From IMG/VR virus record IMGVR_UViG_3300010373_000039, positions 33,456 through 97,455 of that record: a stretch of DNA of 64,000 nt. One strand, 5' to 3'. This stretch comes from a virus. A model generated the notes under the pieces. That model ran no database searches, had not been told where the DNA came from, and saw nothing but the letters and a program-made list of their open reading frames with translations. This document shows, one piece after another, positions 41,088-48,995 of this stretch (position 1 is its first letter; each line of letters begins with the position of its first letter). The position numbers and the translations under genes are program-made.

Positions 41088-41275
41088 CGTTTCTTTTTAC
41101 CAAAGACGAAGGGTGGTTGTGCCGGTGCCCACGGATTTGCCTTATACCACAAACCCTTTGTTTTGGACAAAATCGGGTTGATTACGTCCGCACGTTCCGG
41201 TTTTAGTTTAAGATGATCCTCCAAAAGGGTTTTCAAATCCTTCCATTGGTCCTCGGTCAACTCCAACATTCGCAT
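41084..41275 (-). CDS. Small protein upstream of SNF2 helicase
   Basis: 63 residues. Helical N-terminus (MLELTEDQWKDLKTLLEDHL) and a basic C-terminus ending FGKKKR. The stop overlaps the start of the helicase gene (ATGA), suggesting coupled translation. No recognised family. Could be an interaction partner or nucleic-acid-binding peptide. Confidence 0.55.
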   Translation of the reverse strand: MRMLELTEDQWKDLKTLLEDHLKLKPERADVINPILSKTKGLWYKANPWAPAQPPFVFGKKKR

Positions 41276-41283
41276 TATGCACC

Positions 41284-41616
41284 TTAGACGTTCCGGCCCC
41301 TCGCGCCCTGTTTTCGTTTGATCCGTGCCACCAATTTGTGGAATTCACCGCACGGCATATTGACGACCTCGGCCAACGGTTGGCCGTGGCACAAATCCGG
41401 TTCGCAGCAACACCCCAACCGTTTGCCCTTCAGCTCACGACGGGCCTTCATCATCAATGGGATGTCGTTGCGCAATTTGTTCCGGTATTTATCGACCACC
41501 GTTTTACGGTCCCCATCCTTGCCAATGATGAAGGGGTTTCCATACGGTCCCGGACGCATGATCGATACGTCGCACGGTTCATCCCGGACGTTCACGACTA
41601 TCGCCTGCTTCGTCAT
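41284..41616 (-). CDS. DUF4326 family protein
   Basis: 110 residues from ATG 41616 (GGAAGGCAAACA upstream). The signature is IMRPGPYGNPFIIGKDGDR and, toward the C-terminus, ELKGKRLGCCCEPDLCHGQ, followed by LAEVVN. This pattern of one G-N-P-F and a C-x-C-x-x-x-x-C-H-G cluster defines DUF4326, found in bacteria and many phages. The cysteines and histidine suggest a metal site, and function is not established. Overlaps the upstream small gene by 38 bases. Confidence 0.8.
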   Translation of the reverse strand: MTKQAIVVNVRDEPCDVSIMRPGPYGNPFIIGKDGDRKTVVDKYRNKLRNDIPLMMKARRELKGKRLGCCCEPDLCHGQPLAEVVNMPCGEFHKLVARIKRKQGARGRNV

Positions 41617-41782
41617 TGTTTGCCTTCCATTCCCCGCACCAATCGGTGCCGTCCACCATCGGAAAAACTGGGTCGTTGTCATATTCTACAACGGTAGGTG
41701 GGTATCGCCGACAATCCCCATTAACACCGCTATCTGCCAGATAGAAGCGGCAATTGCGACACAATTCCTTTTCGTTAGTCAT
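41579..41782 (-). CDS. Small cysteine-rich phage protein
   Basis: 67 residues from ATG 41782. CRNCRFYLADS, GDCRRYPPTV and DWCGEW form a C-x2-C-R-F, C-R-R-x-P-P and W-C-G-E-W arrangement seen in small phage proteins. Probably binds a metal ion through four cysteines. Function unknown. Overlaps DUF4326 by 38 bases. Confidence 0.65.
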   Translation of the reverse strand: MTNEKELCRNCRFYLADSGVNGDCRRYPPTVVEYDNDPVFPMVDGTDWCGEWKANNDEAGDSRERPG

Positions 41783-42065
41783 GTTTCCACTCCAAATCCT
41801 TAATCGGCTCCTTCGGCTCCTCCGATTGGCGCTGCCGTCCGGATTGATGGATTCCCAGGATTTTGCCATGTTCCCGTTCCACGTATTGAGTACCGACGAT
41901 GGATACATGGCACCGGTATTCCGGCATTTGGTTGTTGATCGTCGATTCGATATTGAACAACATGGTTTTCAAAAACGTTTCGTCGGCGGATTGAAGGTGA
42001 ATGATCCCATCCGCTAACGTTTTTCCCTGTTGTTTAATCGTAATTTGTGCATGGGTCGGGGCCAT
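41775..42065 (-). CDS. Small protein, unknown
   Basis: 96 residues from ATG 42065, overlapping the PLP gene stop in TAATG. N-terminal strands AQITIKQQGKTLADGI and a central FLKTMLFNIESTINN helix suggest an alpha/beta fold. C-terminal half is hydrophilic, with SGRQRQSEEPKEPIKDLEW. No family recognised. Coupling suggests a link with the PLP enzyme. Confidence 0.5.
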   Translation of the reverse strand: MAPTHAQITIKQQGKTLADGIIHLQSADETFLKTMLFNIESTINNQMPEYRCHVSIVGTQYVEREHGKILGIHQSGRQRQSEEPKEPIKDLEWKHD

Positions 42066-42832
42066 TAGCGTTCCTCGGTTTGGCGGATGCCGACAACCCA
42101 CAGGCAATCGCCGGGTTTTAGAAATGGAATGCATTTAGCCTCGTAGTGCGGGTCCAAATGCACCCCGTCATAGTCGCATGTTTCGGCCGGTTTGTGGTAA
42201 TCGGTTCCGGCGTTCTCCAACGTAACCCAATGTTCCCATCCCCATGGGGCATAGGTGCGCAACCGTTTGCGGGGATCGGCCCCCACCACGACACCTAAAA
42301 CCGGGTGGTTATATCCCATCCGTCGCATCCCGTGCAGGATTCCGACTAACGACATGCCCGAACCCACCGGGACCACTAAACGTTTTATGCCCGGTCCGCC
42401 CTCAACAAGAAGGTTATACACCTGCATTTGGGTTTGCCGAACCGCCGCGGCGCATTCCATGCCAAAGGGGATGTGGACCCATCCGGGATGTTGTGCGGCA
42501 TCCGATTCGGCCCGCGACTTGATGACCGTGTTGTACCCAACCCTGTGTTGGATGATTTCGGCCCCCGCGTTTCGCGCCGCCACCACCTCCGGCGACATCT
42601 TCCCGGATGGAATATGGACACGGCACGGGATGCCCAATTTTTTGGCGATGTGCGCCACGATATTGACCTGCGGAGATGCCCGCGATCCGGCGGTAATCAA
42701 GCCCATCGCCCTGGTTTGCGTGGCCAAATGCCAACACGTCCGCGCCTTACCCCCCGATACGCCGGCCACGCGGAAGTGGTCATCCCGCTTCATCCAAATG
42801 TCACCATGTTGTTCAATCGGGGTGAATTTCAT
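42065..42832 (-). CDS. PLP-dependent enzyme (ACC deaminase/tryptophan synthase beta fold)
   Basis: 255 residues. IWMKRDDHFRVAGVSGGKAR (residues 12-31) contains the lysine that binds pyridoxal phosphate (K29, in the SGGK of the fold type II family, as in ACC deaminase). PVGSGMSLVG is the phosphate-binding glycine-rich loop. Compared with the full family it is about 80 residues shorter, probably because an insertion is missing. Phage PLP enzymes are known in pathways that build modified nucleobases, and other nucleobase or methyltransferase genes are nearby (44037-45020), but the substrate is unknown. Confidence 0.7.
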   Translation of the reverse strand: MKFTPIEQHGDIWMKRDDHFRVAGVSGGKARTCWHLATQTRAMGLITAGSRASPQVNIVAHIAKKLGIPCRVHIPSGKMSPEVVAARNAGAEIIQHRVGYNTVIKSRAESDAAQHPGWVHIPFGMECAAAVRQTQMQVYNLLVEGGPGIKRLVVPVGSGMSLVGILHGMRRMGYNHPVLGVVVGADPRKRLRTYAPWGWEHWVTLENAGTDYHKPAETCDYDGVHLDPHYEAKCIPFLKPGDCLWVVGIRQTEER

Positions 42833-43317
42833 ACATTACCCCAGTACTCACTGAAATCCTGAAGCAATTGACCGGCCGATGTAAACCTCCTCCAATATCG
42901 CGGACCACCAACCTCGGATTCTCTGGTGTCAAAATAATCGGTCCAACGATCACTATCGGTTATCGGGTCCGGACGGGCGCAAAATACCCTTTCGATTTGT
43001 TGTCGCAAAAGGTGTTTGACGGCCAACCCCACCGCATCCTCCATGTCCTCATCGGTTGTGTTGGTCACAACCTTGCCATGAACCGTTTCCTTACAATCGC
43101 TGATGACAATTTCTATGTGTCGCATGTTTTTCTCAAATCCTTGAACATACATCGCCAACATCATGGCATCGGTAGAAACGGCAAGGTTGCGGCATTGCAT
43201 TAACCCGATTTGCCGTTCCCTTTCGTTCAATTCGGCGATTGCGCTAAGGAATTCTTCATCCACCGGCGTCGGGGCCGGGATTAGGTAGCCGGTTAGTGGG
43301 ATATTTATTTCCTTCAT
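42829..43317 (-). CDS. Conserved small phage protein, unknown
   Basis: 162 residues. N-terminus is beta-like (INIPLTGYLIPAPTPV) and the rest is helical, with two His-containing segments. Ends WGNV, overlapping the PLP start by four bases (ATGA). No motif recognised. Probably cotranscribed with PLP enzyme and the methyltransferase upstream. Confidence 0.5.
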   Translation of the reverse strand: MKEINIPLTGYLIPAPTPVDEEFLSAIAELNERERQIGLMQCRNLAVSTDAMMLAMYVQGFEKNMRHIEIVISDCKETVHGKVVTNTTDEDMEDAVGLAVKHLLRQQIERVFCARPDPITDSDRWTDYFDTRESEVGGPRYWRRFTSAGQLLQDFSEYWGNV

Positions 43318-43586
43318 TTGTGCCTTATCGCCGCGTCACACGCTTCTTTTTCCGTCGCGAACCATTTGCCGATCAACGAACCCAATGATGGTTTGAACCG
43401 TTTGCGGTTTATGCACACCAATTGCAGTCTGTCGGTGACCATGTCCTTTGTAACGTTCACATCACCCCATCCAATGGATATTGTTGTAAAAACGTCCGTC
43501 GCGTAAATCTCGGCAACGACAAAACCACCCTCTATGCGCCATTTGGCCCAATAGTATCCCGGACGCATGGGTGTGTTGTCGCTCAT
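43314..43586 (-). CDS. Small protein, GYYWAKW type
   Basis: 90 residues from ATG 43586 (overlapping the upstream stop; GGGA eight bases away). RPGYYWAKWRIEGGFVV is a familiar N-terminal element of small phage proteins of unknown function, likely a beta hairpin binding a partner. The C-terminus WFATEKEACDAAI is helical. Confidence 0.55.
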   Translation of the reverse strand: MSDNTPMRPGYYWAKWRIEGGFVVAEIYATDVFTTISIGWGDVNVTKDMVTDRLQLVCINRKRFKPSLGSLIGKWFATEKEACDAAIRHK

Positions 43587-43756
43587 CGTTTGTTCCCGAT
43601 CCGGGCGTTCCAAATTTGTTCTACCTTCGAAGATTGTTTGTCGGTGAAGGTTGACCGCAACACGATGCTATCCAGGAAATTGACCTCCCATTCGCTAAGC
43701 CCCTCTTCAAGATCTAGCAACTCCCGGATCATGTTTTGGATGTCTTTGTCATTCAT
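43583..43756 (-). CDS. Very small helical protein
   Basis: 57 residues between ATG 43756 and TGA 43583, overlapping both neighbours by four bases. Reads MNDKDIQNMIRELLDLEEG and continues WEVNFLDSIV and TDKQSSKVEQIW, an all-helical charged protein. Chain of ATGA overlaps supports translation. Possibly a small regulatory or interaction protein. Confidence 0.65.
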   Translation of the reverse strand: MNDKDIQNMIRELLDLEEGLSEWEVNFLDSIVLRSTFTDKQSSKVEQIWNARIGNKR

Positions 43757-44040
43757 TTTCGCACCAATCCTCGACGAAATGCCTCCGCATTCAAATCATT
43801 CAAAATCGGGAAAAACTCCGATGCATCACCCCGCTCCATCGCGTCAATTTGTTGATCCAATACAAACGCACCATCACTTTCCGAATCGATCATCAACGAT
43901 AGTGCATAGGCGGATTCGATTGATTTTTCGTGGTGTTGACGAACACAATTGATTGCATTCTGAAGATGCTCGTCCGTCATATCACAAATCCGGATGGTTT
44001 TTCCGGATTTCATCTTCCATTTTTTGGTCACCTTTCTCAT
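43753..44040 (-). CDS. Small conserved phage protein
   Basis: 95 residues. Starts RKVTKKWKMKSGKTIRICDMTDEHLQNA, which matches a small motif (W..k.G..i.I.dMtD.HL.N.i) found as a stand-alone domain in numerous phages. It has a helical C-terminal part. Function unknown. Overlaps the methyltransferase stop and the next start (ATGA). Confidence 0.65.
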   Translation of the reverse strand: MRKVTKKWKMKSGKTIRICDMTDEHLQNAINCVRQHHEKSIESAYALSLMIDSESDGAFVLDQQIDAMERGDASEFFPILNDLNAEAFRRGLVRK

Positions 44041-45020
44041 TTCCGCACCAATCGTTTGCGGTTACACACGGCGGCGGCGATGCGCGGATCACCCTTCACA
44101 AACACCAACACCGTTTGGTGGGTACGGCCCACCTTGCGGGACCGTTGGAATTGCTTGGTGACCCGGATCGGCAACGAACCAATGGCCGTCAACAACATGA
44201 TTTCGTTGTAGTAGCGTGCGCCGGCGTCCTCGAATGCCCGGATCGTGTCCGGAACCAATCCGTAATAATATCCTTCCTTTTCCCGTGTCGAACGCGCTTC
44301 CCCAACCACCCACACCGCAAACCGGTTATTTTTCAACCGCCGAACCGATTGTTTGATGATGTCGAAATAGGCACGTTTGAAGGTTTCATAGTCCATGTTG
44401 GACAAATCGCGCGGATGGTCCGAATAGACCTCCAAATCGGCGTAGGGTGGGCAACTAAAAACCAAATCGAATGTCTTTTCGTCGTTGAATTCCTTTAGCA
44501 CCCCACGACTATCCCCGCAAATCCATTCGGCCGACCGATCGTCCAGGATTTTTTCCTGTTGAACCAAATTGGCACGGACCTGTTCCCCGCGTAATTCAAT
44601 CCCCAAGTATTTTCGTCCCGTATGTCCGGCAACGATGCCGCGAACCGATCCGCCGGCGAATGGGTCCAACACCATTCCCCCATCGGGCGAAAACCATGTG
44701 TAAACACATTCGCACAACACCGGATCGAAAATCGATGTGCCCGATCCGGTATCCAGGATTTTCTTGGACACCGGGTCCAAATCCTTATATTCGCGGGTGC
44801 CGGCAACGAAGGTAAACCGCTTGGTTTCCCCATTGGACGCCCGGCCCAATTCCGATTCGATCCCCAGCGCCAACCATGCGCGCTTGCGGTCCTGCCAATA
44901 CCCCGCCTTGGCGTCCAACACACTAAACGGGGGTACGACAAAACGTCGCTGTAATAGACTCGCGTTTACCGGGGCGTATGGGATGTTGAAGAACCCCTCT
45001 GCCCGTAGTTTCCTACCCAC
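44037..45020 (-). CDS. DNA methyltransferase-like protein, second copy type
   Basis: 327 residues from GTG 45020 with GGAGGTG upstream. Motif I is MVLDPFAGGSVRG (116-128), motif IV is FSCPPYADLEVYS (188-200), and EVYSDHPRDLS follows. The N-terminal RRFVVPPFSVLDAKAGYWQDRKR is typical of a phage family often found with ParB-like proteins. Motif IV uses CPPY. It is not closely related to the enzyme at 25.7 kb, so the phage has two DNA base-modification candidates. Substrate base cannot be decided. Confidence 0.75.
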   Translation of the reverse strand: MGRKLRAEGFFNIPYAPVNASLLQRRFVVPPFSVLDAKAGYWQDRKRAWLALGIESELGRASNGETKRFTFVAGTREYKDLDPVSKKILDTGSGTSIFDPVLCECVYTWFSPDGGMVLDPFAGGSVRGIVAGHTGRKYLGIELRGEQVRANLVQQEKILDDRSAEWICGDSRGVLKEFNDEKTFDLVFSCPPYADLEVYSDHPRDLSNMDYETFKRAYFDIIKQSVRRLKNNRFAVWVVGEARSTREKEGYYYGLVPDTIRAFEDAGARYYNEIMLLTAIGSLPIRVTKQFQRSRKVGRTHQTVLVFVKGDPRIAAAVCNRKRLVRK

Positions 45021-45052
45021 AACACACCTCCGGCCCTGAAATTGATTCTGCG

Positions 45053-45322
45053 CTAGTGAGGACGGCCACCCATGGGCCGGGATGCCAACCGTTTGGCGAC
45101 ATTGGCCCGGGGCGCGTTGGCCGGGGCCGAATTGGTGCCGGCTTCGAACGGTTCCATATCGGTCCGTTTGGACCCCACAACATGGCTAATCCGATACCGG
45201 CCCACCGGCATGGCATCGGCGGCGGCGCGGGCATCGGCGGCGGTCGCGTGACATGGTTTGGTGTCCCGATAGGTTTGCAACCGGGGGTCCAACACCGCCA
45301 ATTTGTAAAATTCCTTGTCCAT
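45053..45322 (-). CDS. Small protein, unknown
   Basis: 89 residues, ATG 45322 with AAGGAATGCA upstream. Sequence DKEFYKLAVLDPRLQTYRD and then Ala/Arg-rich low-complexity with PRANVAKRLASRPMGGRP. It is the first gene after a strong promoter at 45437-45465 with a leader of about 100 bases. No family recognised. Confidence 0.5.
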   Translation of the reverse strand: MDKEFYKLAVLDPRLQTYRDTKPCHATAADARAAADAMPVGRYRISHVVGSKRTDMEPFEAGTNSAPANAPRANVAKRLASRPMGGRPH

Positions 45323-45356
45323 TGCATTCCTTAAAATGAAGTGTGATGACGGGCGG

Positions 45357-45428
45357 TTATGTTTGCGGACCCGTCATACCGCCGAACCTTACCTTTGCGC
45401 CGCCGGCGGTCCCTATGGCACACTTCAT
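45357..45428 (-). CDS. Possible leader peptide
   Basis: ATG 45428 lies about where transcription from the promoter at 45437-45465 should begin. The frame reads MKCAIGTAGGAKVRFGGMTG and stops at 45357 after 23 residues. Without a Shine-Dalgarno site it would need leaderless translation. Tentative. Confidence 0.2.
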   Translation of the reverse strand: MKCAIGTAGGAKVRFGGMTGPQT

Positions 45429-45429
45429 G

Positions 45430-45465
45430 GACTATTACTATATGATAGTCATGATCAAATGTCAA
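45430..45465 (-). promoter_or_regulatory. Sigma70-type promoter with inverted repeat
   Basis: On the minus strand TTGACA (45460-45465), 17 bases, TATAGT (45437-45442). GACTAT (45430-45435) and ATAGTC (45445-45450) flank the -10 as an inverted repeat. One of a set of related sites. Drives the gene 45053-45322 and probably the operon down to the SNF2 helicase. Confidence 0.7.
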
Positions 45466-46916
45466 TCCTCGTCGGTAAAATCCTCATCCGTGTCATCGGC
45501 ATTTTCGATCATGTTCCAATAGGTATCCTCGGCCATTAACGCGCTGTCGATGGCGAATTGGCCAATGGCCAAATTCTGCGACACCAACACCTTCATGTTT
45601 TTCCGGTTGCCGCGAACCTTGGGTGCCGCAATACGGGTGAACCCCAAATCATATTCGGCCTCGGTTTGATTCAATGACAAAATGATGTCGGCCGTATGCT
45701 CCTTACCACGACCCTCCGATGCCCGTCCGGTGCGGATGATTTTGCCCTGCTTGGTTTCGTTGACCTGGCTAAATCCACACACCATCATGTTCCGCGCCCC
45801 GCCGATGCCGCGAAGGTCCACGGCTATCTTGGTCAATTCATTGCGCTGGTGTTTGGTGTCGTGGTCGAACAAATCCGGGTAATCGACGATCAAAATGTCC
45901 GGGATGAACGAATGCGCCCCCTCCATGTAATCCATGTATGCCTTCAATGTGCGGACGGTTAGTGTCCCGGATGGAAAATCCTTGACCCACAATTTGGGAC
46001 GGTTACGCAACGGTTCCAATTTTTTCAACAACCGGGCGTAGGCATTTTTCCCGTTCAACGTCAACCGCTTCAATTCGCGGGACCGGTGACCAATGATCCG
46101 GCCTAATTCGTCCTTGTCGAACCGGCGGATAATCACATCGGCCTCGTCCAAACTCACCGAGCAAATGGCCTGCACGTATCGTTGCACCACTTCTTCCTGT
46201 GACATTTCACACGAGATGTGCATTACCTTGTAACCATGGCGAATCCCCATCTTGCCGATATGAACCGCGAACCACGATTTGCCCGTTCCGGTGTCGGCCA
46301 ACGTCAAATGATATTTCTTACGTGCCGGTCCTAGTTTGTACCGGTCCAATTCGGGGATGCCTAACGGAAGGAAATCGGTTTCGTCGCGGTTATAGAACGA
46401 CAATGCTTGGGTGGGATCATTTAGCAACAACCCCGGTGACAACGATTCCAGCGACGATCCGCGACCGGCCGACGCCATGATTGCCTCGGCCTCCAGCAGC
46501 GCGGTTTCGTCCCCGGTTTCCGCCTTGCGGCCCAACCCGATGATTTTGGCGGTATTGGCCTTCATCCGTTGGGTGCGGACGAATACCGAAACCTTATCAA
46601 ATAGATATTTGCGGTTTAATCCCTTGGGTCCGTCCAATCCCCGCTTGACCGAATTCAATGAATCCAAAATCCGGTCGTACATTTCCGCCGAATCTTCTTT
46701 GCGGGCCTTAAGCGTATCCACCAAATCCATGGTGTGTTCGCCCGGCGGTTTCTTGTATTTTTCGTGGTAGTCGATCGCCGATTCGGCCAAATCCCGGTAG
46801 TAGGGGTCGAATTGCCGGGCCGGCACCAACGAACGGACAACATTGGCGGTCGGGGAATTGTCAAAGCAAATCAGCGCTAGAATTCCCTCCTGGATTGCGG
46901 TCGTCAATAGTTTCAT
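45462..46916 (-). CDS. Replicative DNA helicase (DnaB-like)
   Basis: 484 residues. N-terminal domain is helical (1-160). The RecA-like core has Walker A ADTGTGKS (207-214), Walker B ILIVDYPDLF and DnaB-type H3/H4 motifs with RASEGRGKEHTAD. The acidic C-terminus ends DDTDEDFTDED, as in many phage DnaB homologues. It should unwind the fork with primase and polymerase in the same genome. The ATG at 46916 lies only seven bases from a TATAAATA element at 46923. A GTTGA before the ATG is a weak ribosome-binding site. Confidence 0.9.
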   Translation of the reverse strand: MKLLTTAIQEGILALICFDNSPTANVVRSLVPARQFDPYYRDLAESAIDYHEKYKKPPGEHTMDLVDTLKARKEDSAEMYDRILDSLNSVKRGLDGPKGLNRKYLFDKVSVFVRTQRMKANTAKIIGLGRKAETGDETALLEAEAIMASAGRGSSLESLSPGLLLNDPTQALSFYNRDETDFLPLGIPELDRYKLGPARKKYHLTLADTGTGKSWFAVHIGKMGIRHGYKVMHISCEMSQEEVVQRYVQAICSVSLDEADVIIRRFDKDELGRIIGHRSRELKRLTLNGKNAYARLLKKLEPLRNRPKLWVKDFPSGTLTVRTLKAYMDYMEGAHSFIPDILIVDYPDLFDHDTKHQRNELTKIAVDLRGIGGARNMMVCGFSQVNETKQGKIIRTGRASEGRGKEHTADIILSLNQTEAEYDLGFTRIAAPKVRGNRKNMKVLVSQNLAIGQFAIDSALMAEDTYWNMIENADDTDEDFTDED

Positions 46917-46922
46917 TCAACC

Positions 46923-46930
46923 TATTTATA
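46923..46930 (-). promoter_or_regulatory. TATAAATA element at DnaB start
   Basis: Minus-strand context GGGGTATAAATAGGTTGAATG. The element ends six bases before the ATG of the helicase, so a transcript starting just downstream would be leaderless. Matches the site at 33849 over TATAAATAGG plus TTGAA. Confidence 0.45.
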
Positions 46931-46943
46931 CCCCAAATAAAAA

Positions 46944-46971
46944 CCCATCCGCACCACACGGCACGGATGGG
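46944..46971 (-). terminator. Intrinsic terminator after 47002-47478 gene
   Basis: CCCATCCG (46944-46951) pairs with CGGATGGG (46964-46971), an eight-base stem. On the minus strand it is followed by TTTTTATTTG. It lies 30 bases after the stop codon of the preceding gene and before the DnaB gene, so DnaB must be separately transcribed. Confidence 0.75.
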
Positions 46972-47001
46972 AATCGATAGGACACAACCAAACGGAAGTT
47001 T

Positions 47002-47478
47002 TTACTCGGACGAACGGCCCGGCAATAAAACCAATTTCAACAAACCGGCCGGCCCATAGCCGGGCAAATGCCGGTCCACGACCATGGCCACCTCGGTCAT
47101 GCCATGGGCCACGGTGCGCGGGGTGACCGGGATGCGGCGCTTGCGCAAATCCTTGACGATCATTCCGCACAATAATTTGATGGCCCGGACGGTTTGAACC
47201 CGGGCACGGCCGGGACGCAATTCCTTGCGGATAAATTCCATCATCGTGTTTACGCCGACCATGAACCGTCCCCGGGTCGCGGTATTCAACACCGAAACGG
47301 GAACGAACCGGCCCAACAATTGCGACAACACCTTGGCGACCATCTCGGCATCATCGGACGTGCCAACGGCAACGGTCGGTGCCGCACCGGTCGGGTTTTG
47401 CAAAAATTGGATGCGCGCCGCCGCCTCCCGAAGTTTTTCCGGGGGCAACGTGGATAATTGTTCCAATACGTCAACCAT
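47002..47478 (-). CDS. Unknown protein with helical N-terminus
   Basis: 158 residues, ATG 47478. VLEQLSTLPPEKLREAAARI is an amphipathic helix. The C-terminal part (RVQTVRAIKLLCGMIVKDLRKRRIPVTPR) is helical and basic, ending LLPGRSSE. It precedes a terminator and the DnaB gene. No family recognised. Might bind DNA or the helicase. Confidence 0.5.
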   Translation of the reverse strand: MVDVLEQLSTLPPEKLREAAARIQFLQNPTGAAPTVAVGTSDDAEMVAKVLSQLLGRFVPVSVLNTATRGRFMVGVNTMMEFIRKELRPGRARVQTVRAIKLLCGMIVKDLRKRRIPVTPRTVAHGMTEVAMVVDRHLPGYGPAGLLKLVLLPGRSSE

Positions 47479-47523
47479 TACAACATCCTATACTCCCGCA
47501 ACCCAAAAATGGAACGCCCGATT

Positions 47524-47766
47524 TTAACCCACAATTTCCTTGCCGTTGTCCCGTGCCCATTTGCGGACCTCGGCCAATCGAAACCGGATACTGTCCCGCT
47601 CGTCACCCGGAACCACGACGTAGGGAAGGCCATGGTTAAACATCCATTCCCGGACCGTCAATTCCGATTTCCCGAACAACTGGACCAAACGTGCGGTGGT
47701 CACCAAACCACGCAAAACGGTGTACTTTCCCCGCCGTTCGGTTTTTTCCATCAAATCCATCGCCAT
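47524..47766 (-). CDS. Helix-turn-helix (excisionase/MerR-type) protein
   Basis: 80 residues from ATG 47766 with GAGGTGAT seven bases upstream. LVTTARLVQLFGKSELTVREWMFNHGLPYVVVPG is the winged-helix pattern of small DNA-binding regulators of the Xis/MerR kind (helix-turn-helix around residues 25-45). It has its own promoter at 47789-47817, and sits between DnaB and a long non-coding region. A role as origin-binding or regulatory protein is possible. Confidence 0.65.
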   Translation of the reverse strand: MAMDLMEKTERRGKYTVLRGLVTTARLVQLFGKSELTVREWMFNHGLPYVVVPGDERDSIRFRLAEVRKWARDNGKEIVG

Positions 47767-47788
47767 ATCACCTCGCAACTAACACTAA

Positions 47789-47817
47789 ACTATAGTAAAC
47801 CCCGGCCAACGTGGCAA
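47789..47817 (-). promoter_or_regulatory. Sigma70-like promoter
   Basis: Minus strand TTGCCA (47812-47817), 17 bases, TATAGT (47789-47794). Same -10 as at 45437 and 52117. It drives the small HTH gene 47524-47766. Confidence 0.6.
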
Positions 47818-47853
47818 GCAGAAAATGCAAGGGGTATAAGTAGGACAACAACC

Positions 47854-47861
47854 TATTTATA
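47854..47861 (-). promoter_or_regulatory. TATAAATA element near the HTH gene
   Basis: Minus-strand context CGGATATAAATAGGTTG, 88 bases upstream of ATG 47766. Upstream on the plus strand GGGGTATAAGTAGG at 47831 is a related plus-oriented sequence. Matches the sites at 33849 and 46923. Confidence 0.4.
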
Positions 47862-48600
47862 TCCGTCCCACGGCTACGGATCGCTGCGGCAACCGTGGGG
47901 GCATGATCCGGTGGCCCCGTAGATCGGAATCGTTAAGACGCAGGGACCTGACCTTACCCTGCGCAATGTCCCGTTTGCATGGCGTCAATACCCGGCCCCA
48001 AGGGTTCACGACAAAACCGCACACGGATCAAACATTGGCTCCTTCGGTTGGAACAACGTGGTATCCCCTAGCGGATGCCTAAGAAGCCGGTAGATCACGA
48101 CTACCTTAAATGACATTCAACCGGTCCTATGAGACCATACCCGGAACCATACCGCGTATCCCTCGGATTAGGATAGATTTCTTCATTGAAGAATTTCTAT
48201 TGCCGAGGTGTAATTCTCTTCACTGATAATTACACCTCGGGGACTCCTAATCCACCACCCCTACCACCCGCGTGTAAACTCTCTTCTCTTATAATAGAAT
48301 AGATGAATGAGAAATGAAAAATACAGCGCTTTATGGAAAACAGCGCTAAAATGCCCACCAATTAGCGCTTCTTGCGATCCAATGCGCGATTCTCCCATCA
48401 GCGCCAATCAACAGGGGACCATTCTCTCACCGAACTCGTCGAACGAAATTTATTATCTTCACGAAAACCACTTGCTTAGCGATGCACCGATGATCGCGAT
48501 GACCTCTTCTGCCGTGGCTGGCCGTGGCTCAGCCGATAGGAAAGAGCCGCCCTCTTCCCAAAAAACAAATGCGTGGTCTGGATTACCCGTCACGGATCGC
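47862..48600. other. Structured non-coding region (candidate origin)
   Basis: No gene of any size is convincing here. Features: TATAAT at 48290-48295 with no matching -35, three AGCGCT hexamers at 48325, 48342 and 48364 next to an AT-rich segment, and the complex hairpin set at 48165-48253. A plus-strand frame at 48307-48756 exists but has no ribosome-binding site and overlaps the better supported minus-strand gene. The region lies near a small HTH protein and the DnaB helicase. It could be a replication origin, a non-coding RNA or both. Confidence 0.5.
48165..48253. repeat. Nested inverted repeats (three-way-junction-like structure)
   Basis: Outer stem GGATTAGGA (48165-48173) / TCCTAATCC (48245-48253). 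Inside lie hairpin 1, TTCTTC (48179-48184) / GAAGAA (48188-48193) with flanking TAGA/TCTA, and hairpin 2, CCGAGGTGTAATT (48203-48215) / AATTACACCTCGG (48228-48240), a perfect 13-base stem. CCTCGG at 48161-48166 could instead pair with CCGAGG at 48203-48208, giving an alternative fold. Confidence 0.6.
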
Positions 48601-48993
48601 TCAACAAGGGTAACCGTCCCTGACGCGGGGCGGTCTCACGGCGTCGGTTATTCGTTGTTTTCCCTCCGGACACCATCCAAAATGATCCGTGAACAAATCG
48701 CGTTCCCAAAGTTTTATTTGAATGTGGATCGGTGGGATTCGATAATCCTTAGATGATACCCGCATAACATCCGGGGATTGGTGAACGGAAATCGGCGGAA
48801 ACACCGCTACCGGGATCACCTGTTCCGGCCGTTCGTAATGAATGTGAAAAAACAACAGTTTCGTTCTTACGGACAAACCGGATGTGTTTTTAAGAAATTT
48901 TGCATCCACGTCCACGGAGAAATAACCGGGGCCGGAATGGATTTCCCGGATAAAGGTTTCTACCATGGATCGTTGGTATTCAACCCACACCAC
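48601..48993 (-). CDS. Unknown protein at end of minus operon
   Basis: 130 residues from GTG 48993, with AAAGGATTAAAT upstream overlapping the previous stop. VWVEYQRSMVETFIREI is helical, and the middle includes LLFFHIHYERPEQ. The C-terminus EGKQRITDAVRPPRV is basic. It is supported mainly by coupling to the upstream gene, since a plus-strand frame also crosses part of it. Confidence 0.45.
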   Translation of the reverse strand: MVWVEYQRSMVETFIREIHSGPGYFSVDVDAKFLKNTSGLSVRTKLLFFHIHYERPEQVIPVAVFPPISVHQSPDVMRVSSKDYRIPPIHIQIKLWERDLFTDHFGWCPEGKQRITDAVRPPRVRDGYPC

Positions 48994-48995
48994 AT

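Noticed and set aside
47862-48164. Possible tRNA or tmRNA in the gene-free stretch
   Set aside because: I searched for T-arm (GTTCRA-type) and acceptor pairing and did not find a coherent cloverleaf.
48307-48756. Plus-strand frame in the non-coding region
   Set aside because: No ribosome-binding site. It overlaps a minus-strand gene coupled to its neighbour, and it crosses the repeat-rich segment.
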